Below, one piece after another: positions 56,820-64,000 of a stretch of DNA of 64,000 bases. The notes under the pieces are model-generated. The model saw nothing but the letters and a program-made list of their open reading frames with translations, had not been told where the DNA came from and searched no databases. A program made the translations under genes and the position numbers. The stretch's first letter is position 1. Every line of letters begins with the position of its first letter. Source of the stretch: Elmis aenea (Eukaryota > Arthropoda > Insecta > Coleoptera > Elmidae). Location: NCBI GenBank assembly GCA_947652605.1, contig OX393578.1:60147415-60211414 (forward strand). The letters run 5' to 3'.

Positions 56820-58430
56820 TACAAAATTGTCTGTCTTTTAAATTTCGCGAAGTATATTGGATTTTTAAACGCATATTGAGTTGTATTTGCCAGAAAACTT
56901 TGACGAATACAGGGTCTGGTAAATAAAGACATTTCTCACTGTATAACTTAATAGGAAAGAACTATTATTTGGTGTTTATACCGAACGATTTTTTTAAGCA
57001 GAATCACAACAGCATATTTTTGTAGTGAAATGCAAATTAAAATATAATGTAACGTTCTTTTATTATTACTTAGAAACAATCACAATTTTAGTAAAAACTA
57101 TTCTTAAGAAATTTTGTTAGACATGAAACCAAGTTAGATTTTTTTTTAGCAAAAATATACATTTAAAAAAAGTCTTACATTTGATGGATGTAGGATTAAA
57201 ACTCATAAAAATTCGAAAAAAATTAGAATTTATTTTTAAAATCGATTTCGTATTAAACTGCAAATCCACAGTTTTAGAAAATTCAAATTAAGTAAACCTT
57301 AAAGTATTACTTGTTATTTATTTGTTATTATTAGTAGATTTAAGTAAAAATAACTTGGAAAAAAATTTAAAAAATCCGGGACTGCCTTATCTACATCAGC
57401 TGTAACCCTTTTTACAGAAATAAATCTTCAATCTTCAATATCTCGGTAATAAATTAATTTAAGACATAATTATGTTTATAAGCACTTTTTTGTTTATTTT
57501 GTGCTAGAGAACACATACCTAAAATAGTGCCGAGCAATTCCGAAACACCCTGTATAAAAAAATAAAACAGCTACTGTCAAAGAGGCCAGAAAAACAAGTT
57601 AAAAATTAATAACACATTGTACATATAACTTTTAATAAACTCATTACATCATAAAAATTGTGGTTATATCAGAAAATTTGACACCTCTTGTTACATAATA
57701 CAACCATCGATTTCCTCCAAAAATATTGTGACAGAACTGAACAAAAAAAACTTTTTATTAAATTTTCTAACATATAATTTATCGGAAACCAGGTTTGTTC
57801 ATGAACTTTTATTAAGTAGGTGTTTTAAAAATTTCGAAAATTATATCACAATTAAACACACAATATTACGCATTCAATATTAGAATTTGGTTTAAGCTTA
57901 ATTGGCGATACAAAATATGCCACTTAAAGTGGTGTATATTTTTGAAAAAGCTTGGGCTAACGATTTTATGCTTTTTCGATTAATATTTAACTTTAAATGT
58001 TATATCTTATATCATCGAATTTGATAAATTTATTATCTACATTAACCCATTACCTGCCAAATTCGTTCTTTTTTCGTTCTTTTACGATTTTTGTTCTGTT
58101 ACTTAACTTAAGTATGGAACAAAAATTGATCCAGAATCTAAGAATTAGGAAAACAATAAATAACTGCTCAAAATTAGTTTAGATCTGTAGCATTTAATAA
58201 AAATGTGAGATTTTATTGATGTTGCCACAGGGGATATATAAAATTTAGACTAGAAATTTTCGATAAAGTTAATTATCGTGTCTTTTTTCATTAATTTCAG
58301 TTAAATATGATCGGTATCGCTATATTGCTAAACAAATTGTTCGTGGTCAGTAATGCTTAACTTGAAAAGTCGCATAAATAAACAGCATGATCTTTTTGCT
58401 TTGTTGAAGGGCGTTTTCCATCCGTTTCCT
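56820..58430. other. No recognisable gene; possible CAGGGT ends at 56910 and 57551
   Basis: ATACAGGGTCTGGTAAATAA (56908-56927) and AAACACCCTGTATAAA (57542-57557) could be opposite ends of one CAGGGTG element of about 640 bp, but only the outer 8 bases pair. Otherwise AT-rich. Confidence 0.35.
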
Positions 58431-58559
58431 TATAAGATAGCACAAGAATCATATGCAACGTTGCGCAAAATTGAGCAACTTCCACTTACATCCTGAATAT
58501 AATGAATGATTCAAATAAAATGAAAACACTAAAATACGAATTCTACATGCCTGATTCTT

Positions 58560-58760
58560 CACGAAGTAGGCCATGCCTCGATTTATTAAAACCGACAAAA
58601 ACACATCGCGAATTCGCGTTCTGATTGGCTGCTTCGCTGGGCTAGACGCGAACAAGTGAAAGTGCAAACCTAACCTCGATTTCACTTTCGTTTAGTAGGC
58701 CGAACGGGTCCCACGACGTATTTGATTGTTGCATTTTATACCAACGTGCCTAGACATTAT
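58560..58760. promoter_or_regulatory. CpG-rich block, promoter-like
   Basis: CATCGCGAATTCGCGTTC, then TGATTGGCTG (inverted CCAAT box), a CTAGACGCGAAC run and GCCGAACGGGTCCCACGACG lie in AT-rich surroundings. CpG clusters plus a CCAAT box suggest a promoter, but no transcript evidence or adjacent exon is visible. Confidence 0.28.
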
Positions 58761-58769
58761 CTTTCGCTG

Positions 58770-59480
58770 TTTTCGCGCTAACCCCCGTTAAATAAAGAAA
58801 GACAAGATGTTTGATGTATTTTAAAATTGTTATGACATCGTGCTGAGCCTAGAAACTAACATGAATTGGGTCGTGTGCTCCTTAGGTGTTGCATCACAGA
58901 CAGACTATTATGCGACGAGGATCTCTAGTACGACTGAGGAAATACACTTAAGCATTTTAATTCACTTAAGTATATCAATGCAGCACCGAGATTGAGAGAA
59001 AACTTCTTAATTCACCATAAGAGTCTGCAGTCCAGCATTATACAGGACCCCCTATACACATACGATTGTAATTCATCAAATTTTCATATTAAAACAACCC
59101 TTACAATAAATTTTTTCAAAAAAGGTTCACTGAAACCTGTTAAGGATTCTTATAAACGACAAATTCATAATTTTGCAGGGTGGATTAGAATTCTGAAAAC
59201 AAAAAACAATACAATTACCTCTAAATTCACAAATGTACGCCTTATATTATATGACTTACATTACTATAGGCATATTTGTTTTTATCCTTGTTTTCAGAAA
59301 TTTGTTCCATCAAAACCCTAGTCCAAACGAAATTAGGCTTACTCATAAAATATGCAGGGTGTTTAATTTTAAAGGTCATTTCCGGAAAAACCGGAAAAAC
59401 AGCATGGATATGTCCAATTGCCAATTCATCGTTTTTTATGCCCGTGCTCGAAGATTTAGTTTTCCGAAATTATAAACTAA
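58770..59480. other. No recognisable gene
   Basis: A 109-codon + frame (58992-59321) has no recognised domain. GCAGGGTGTTTAATTTTAAA at 59354-59373 is a weak CAGGGTG-type end. Confidence 0.4.
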
Positions 59481-59486
59481 ATTAAA

Positions 59487-60690
59487 CAGGGACTGAGAAC
59501 GAAACGAACACGAAAACGTTTAACGAAATTAACCGAAATTTTTTTAAGAACGAAAACGAAACCGAAAACGAAATTATTATTTTTCGTTCAAAAACGAAAA
59601 CGAAATAAATATTTTCCAAAACCGGTTTTAGCCGGTTTTAACCGGTTTTGTCGTTATTTCAATTTTATTTGTTAAACACAAACGCGAATTTACCTTCTGT
59701 GCTGGGGAGACTCCACGAGGCAGTAAAAAATCTCACTTGAAATAAGTGAGCTTCACTTTTCTCCATATATTTACGTGAATATGTATTAACAACTTTATTG
59801 TTTATACTTGCAATTTCGTGTGACACAATTAACGGTACAGATATTCTCTATTTCTAATTTGTTTTTTAGATCATCAATATAGAATATACACTTGATTGGA
59901 TATATATTATCAATGTGTATGTTTTATTTGCGTTTAGACATAATAATAGTAAAATTTATTTTTACTTCGAAAAGGACTAATGTAAAAGAAGATTTATTGG
60001 AAGATGTGTTGCTAGTAAGATTTAACGGAATGCGAAAATGTATATTGTATGGTATGTACAAACTATAAAGTTAAAGTACCTATATTTCAAGTTAAAATGT
60101 AAGTTTTTTTTTAATATCTTTTTTATTTATAACATTTAGTAAATTATCCACTTGAATTCATTCTTTTGTCTTTTTAAATAATTACAGCAGGATCTTATTT
60201 AATTCAAATGCATATATTTTTAGTACTAAAACAAATTTAAAACAGCACTTGCTATATTTTCATATTTTTAGATAAAGATCGTGTGTCTAATTTTACCTAA
60301 TCACGTTGTGTTTTTGCACCTTACGGATGTTAAACTTAATAAAATGGTTAAATGTTAATGTGTTTAACGATTTGGTAAATTTAATATGGCGATGGTTCGC
60401 CAGTCTAAAATATGCTGTCTGTGAGCATCAAACCCCATCGTCATCGTTTATATTTTAGTTGAGACGCAAATATTGTTATCGTATTTATAGAGGGTTGTGG
60501 TGACTAGAAAAAAAAAATAGATTTTTTGTCGACAAAAAAAATATTGTAAAACCGGTTTTAACCGTTATTATTTCGGTTCACGAAAACGAAAAAAGATTTT
60601 TTTCGGTTAGAACGAAAAGAACGAAAACGATATATTTCGTTTTCGTTCCGAACAGAAACGAACGGAATTTTTTTCGTTTTTAGTCCCTTG
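59487..60690. mobile_element. hAT element remnant, 1.2 kb, with GAAACGAAA arrays
   Basis: Ends CAGGGACTGAGAACGAAACG and TTTTTCGTTTTTAGTCCCTTG are inverted repeats. Dense ACGAAAACGAAA arrays line both inner ends (59500-59605 and 60575-60680), and ACCGGTTTTAACCGGTTTT is found inside both (59622-59650 and 60550-60568). Flanks AAATTAAA and AAATAAAC are similar but not an exact duplication. A short hAT transposase C-terminal remnant lies inside. The element is an internally deleted derivative of an autonomous hAT transposon. Confidence 0.85.
59961..60068 (+). pseudogene. hAT transposase C-terminal (dimerisation) remnant
   Basis: TSKRTNVKEDLLEDVLLVRF followed by NG lies in an open run of about 35 codons ending at TAA 60066-60068. 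The RxNxxxxxLEDxLxxRxN pattern resembles the last helix of the hAT dimerisation domain (typically RxRLxxExLExLLFLRxN). It is in the right place and orientation within a hAT-ended element. The upstream part is deleted. Confidence 0.6.
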
Positions 60691-60699
60691 AAATAAACT

Positions 60700-63600
60700 A
60701 CTAATTTTATATTTGAAGAAAGAACAAAAATGTAAGATTTTTTCCGTACAATAATTTTCAAGACTTTTTTGTCGAGAATGTACGCGCAACTTTTCAATTT
60801 TTACATTTGTGTCTTATTGTCCTTGAAATTCTGTACTAATTTAAAATATTATTATTTACACAAACTCGTTTATCATCCGTTACTGGAAAGATATATTTAA
60901 TGTTAGCTAAGCAAAGTACTTCATCAAAAATTCCTCTAAACAAAATCACAAAAACTTCTCGGAATATTATTTGCCCTCTGACCCAAAATATTCTGTTTTT
61001 TTGATTACTGATCCACTCACGTGGTTAATTCTATACTTGCAATATCTAATATTGTGTTATTGTAAGAGCAATATGCACTGCGATTAAATAACATAAATAA
61101 ATGAATCTAAAAGCATTTTTGTATTACTTGTTCGGAGACCCGAAGCCCTCTTAAGGTTATCATAATCGACTGATTTATATCAAAAATTATTCTACACGTT
61201 TCTATTGGAATCAACCGACAGGCGTATTAAATAATTTAAAACATGTTTTTATTCATAATTTATCGCTTAAAACTAGAATTTGCTGCTATAAGTTCTTTTG
61301 CAAACGTTGTATAATATCTAAAACCGATCCTTCTATTTTTTTAAAAGTAATATTTAAAGAACAATACTTTGGTAATGAAGCAACTTTGTTTAACTAGAAG
61401 CTAAAACCAAAAATGTTTGTTTTAAAAAAAATTTCGGTTTTAATTTATATTTAAGTGTGATATATAACAATATGGTTTTGCTAGTATTCATGCAATGTTA
61501 TCAATTTTTCTAGTTATTTCATTAGATATGGCTTTAAAGTTAAACCAAAACAAATATTTGTGTAATAGGTTAATAAGGTTAATTATATGTAAAGTATGTA
61601 CAGACAGATTGACAGATTAATATTAACCTGTTATCATAGCTTCGTATATACGTAAGAAAAACATATCCTGCTAATTATATTACAATATCTTATTTAAAAC
61701 AAACGTTTGTAAGTTAATTAGAATATTTTGTAGACATTTTTTTAATTAATTGATATCTTTTAACAACATGCTCTATTTAAACAACCAATTACAATACAAT
61801 AAACAGCAACTTTGAATAATTGGAAAACAATGTGTTTTTCACTAACAATTAAATTTGAATACTCGTGAAAATTTGGTGTTCCATTAATAGTATTGGAAGT
61901 TTATTAACTTCCAATCTCTAAAATAATTAAAATTTTGCGATATTAAAAAGCAGAACAATGTAAGTACCTATACATTAAAAAAATACAGGACAAAAAACTA
62001 TGTTAAAAAAGAGACCTGTTGTCAACTATAAGCTTAACTCCAAAAATTTATTAGATTTTTGCAGGGTTTGGTCTTGATTTGTGAGAATATTACTTGAATT
62101 GGTACTGCAGTTGAAAATTTTTCTTGGTGAAGTCTGTGTGTTGCTTTAGACGTTTCAAAACAAACATTTTGCCAACACGTCCTTGCATTATCCTTAACAT
62201 TTACATCATCTCACCAACACACTACAAATCCTGCACTTAGGTACTTGCAGGGGTCCATTATAAATAGTATTCTGCAGTGCTATTAATAACTCCATCTAGT
62301 CAGCTGTGTCTGAATACATGCGCGGCACACTATGTTAAACTGCATCGCCCAGCAGGAGTGACCTACTTCCGTATTTTTAACACTTTTTCAACGCAAGATG
62401 TGCTTCCGTTTGTTGCTACAGTTGTTTTTAGCGTACGTTTTTCATTTCAAATGCACTGCAGTAGAGAAAATATTTATAAGCTTGGAACAATCGCTGCACT
62501 GAAATAAATTCTACAAAATTTTAGTCGGTCTAATCGTGGAATTGTTTTGGTTTTTTTTATTAATTTTACACGTGTTTGAGTAGACGATTCTGCTTGACCC
62601 AGTTTTGTTTTCTAGTTTTATCTATAATAATCTAGGAGGTATTTTCGTTTTGGTGTTGAAATTTCGAGATTAAAATACACAACAGAAACAAGGCTTTTAT
62701 CAATTTCATTATCATGATCACCAAGTTTGGTGTGACTATTTGATGAAACGGAACTTTTTTGCTTATGTAACAAGACTATCACGATGACTTGTGCGATTAT
62801 TTCGCTAAAGAACTTTTAAAGAACCTCTCTAAAACAGGGGTTTCCAGTCCGCATGCCAATTTTTTAAAATTTTCACATTGATTTTGGAAAATATGAGAAT
62901 GAAGCTTCGGCAGAAACTATAAAAATCAACTGATATAACACAAAGTGACCGCCAGATGGATTTCTGGTCAAAAAGAAGAATGGTTTGCGACGATTTCATA
63001 AAGGAGATGCATTTTTAGACTTAATTATAACAATTGACAAACTTGAATACAATATTTTATCCCTGAATTAACACACTGGAGCAAATGATCAAAATCAACG
63101 AATCAGTTATTCAAAGAGTAGTACACAACACTCTAAACCTATTTAATTTGGATATAAAAATAAATTAAAAGCACACGAATTTTTCATGCTCAAAAAATGA
63201 TTAATTACAGCTCATTATTCTAATTTTCACACACATGTGCAACAAATGGAACTAGTTCACACATAGGAGTCTTTGTTTTATAATTATTGTTACAAAATAA
63301 TAAAACAAACACATTAAAATATGTAAATAAACTTCGAGCTGTGATATATTATACATCTGAAGACGTATTAAGATATTTTTCATTACAGGTAAACTTGTGC
63401 TTAATATATTTTGTAAATAAAGCAATAATTATTCTTCTACCAACTTGTGCAGTTATTTATTTGATAAAACGTATTCCTGCAATCTGCAATCCATGAAGAT
63501 AATGTCAAATGAATAGTTTTGGGAAGTTACAAGTTTAGTTCAAAATTGACCAGTTCTAAGAAAAAAGATAATTTTTAATAAATGATTTATTTGTTTATTT

Positions 63601-64000
63601 CTAAGCCCCTTCGGTTATCTTAGTAATTAATAAGTTATATTCATTAAATTGATTAATAAGCTTACACATAATTTCTTGAATGTATGTTATGATGAACAGA
63701 GAAATAAGTCCAAATCTTCATTAACTTCTAATCGTTTTGAAAACATGCAATTTTGCAAACAAATTTAATTTTACGTTTGGTTCTTTTTATTAAAGAAACA
63801 GTAAAGTATTTTTAAACTTAATCTTCAAAGTATTTTAAAAATTGCTTTTAGTGTTGTATAAGCGACTTCAAACACGTGAAAATTCTTTGATTTCTAAAAT
63901 GATGTGGTTTTGCTATTTAAGTATAATTAACAAAATCGGCAAAAACTTTAATTAACTATGCGATCGTCAGCTTTTTTTTGCTGTGTTGACATATTGCTAA
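60700..64000. other. AT-rich stretch without recognisable genes
   Basis: About 3.3 kb without identifiable features. CAGGGGTTTCCAGTCCGCAT at 62837 looks like a hAT left end but has no partner. Frames of 69-76 codons (62277-62507, 63287-63496) have no recognised domain. Confidence 0.5.

Noticed and set aside
56908..57551. Possible complete CAGGGTG element
   Set aside because: Only the outermost bases of the two ends pair; no longer inverted similarity.
58992..59321. 109-codon open frame as a gene
   Set aside because: No recognisable domain, AT-driven composition and no splice or promoter support.
1..64000. CRISPR arrays, operons, ribosome binding sites or bacterial insertion sequences
   Set aside because: Nothing of the kind is present; all evidence indicates an animal nuclear genome.

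Overview
The window is AT-rich, repeat-laden animal DNA with no recognisable host protein-coding gene. It carries non-LTR retrotransposon fragments (one of the Jockey clade), a tRNA-derived SINE, hAT, mariner, piggyBac-like and pogo-like DNA transposon remnants, Penelope-like sequence, and many short elements whose ends read (TA)CAGGGTG. That mixture points to an arthropod, most likely an insect; a beetle or hemipteran would fit, but the species cannot be fixed from the sequence. Stops and frameshifts break almost every coding remnant, and the open frames are short. I read the window as intergenic or long-intron DNA. One strong splice-donor context (4925-4934) after a CpG-rich block could mark a 5' noncoding exon.

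Layout. 1-5950: reverse transcriptase fragment (-), piggyBac-like C-terminus, a hAT element with GCTCC-rich ends, a mariner C-terminus apparently interrupted by a hAT end with a ZBED5/FAM200-type transposase remnant, the candidate 5' exon, a decayed LINE tail and a 63-bp mini-element. 6000-7650: a complete 627-bp hAT element and an 869-bp element with inverted ends. 7650-24600: mostly unique AT-rich DNA, broken by a FLYWCH-like fragment, a Penelope-like insertion (17927-18586) and a 265-bp hAT element. 24640-29100: a fold-back element with a second element in its edge, a repeat-rich element, a 50-bp LINE insertion and a LINE ORF1 remnant. 30600-35750: hAT elements and four LINE fragments. 37900-44450: 180-bp tandem repeats, a LINE tail, a 14-bp minisatellite, a TA-flanked inverted-repeat element and an 854-bp fold-back element with a perfect 90-bp hairpin. 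46650-60700: SINE, more hAT and CAGGGTG elements, nested LINEs and a 1.2-kb hAT element. The last 3 kb show nothing recognisable.

Four LINE families recur and are named here for cross-reference. LINE A ends in a 3' (AAG) run and has copies at 27561-27610, 34427-34880, 51030-51127 plus 52180-52510, and 55665-56195. LINE B has an RNase H domain and a Cys/His motif, with copies at 51128-52165 and 56370-56812. LINE C is at 30911-31000 and 39262-40045. LINE D is at 35050-35740. There is no operon or pathway: the 'system' is a layered transposon graveyard whose nesting gives a relative insertion order. I found no convincing undescribed functional system; the best candidates for a second look are the perfect 90-bp hairpin and the two hammerhead-like motifs in Penelope-like sequence.
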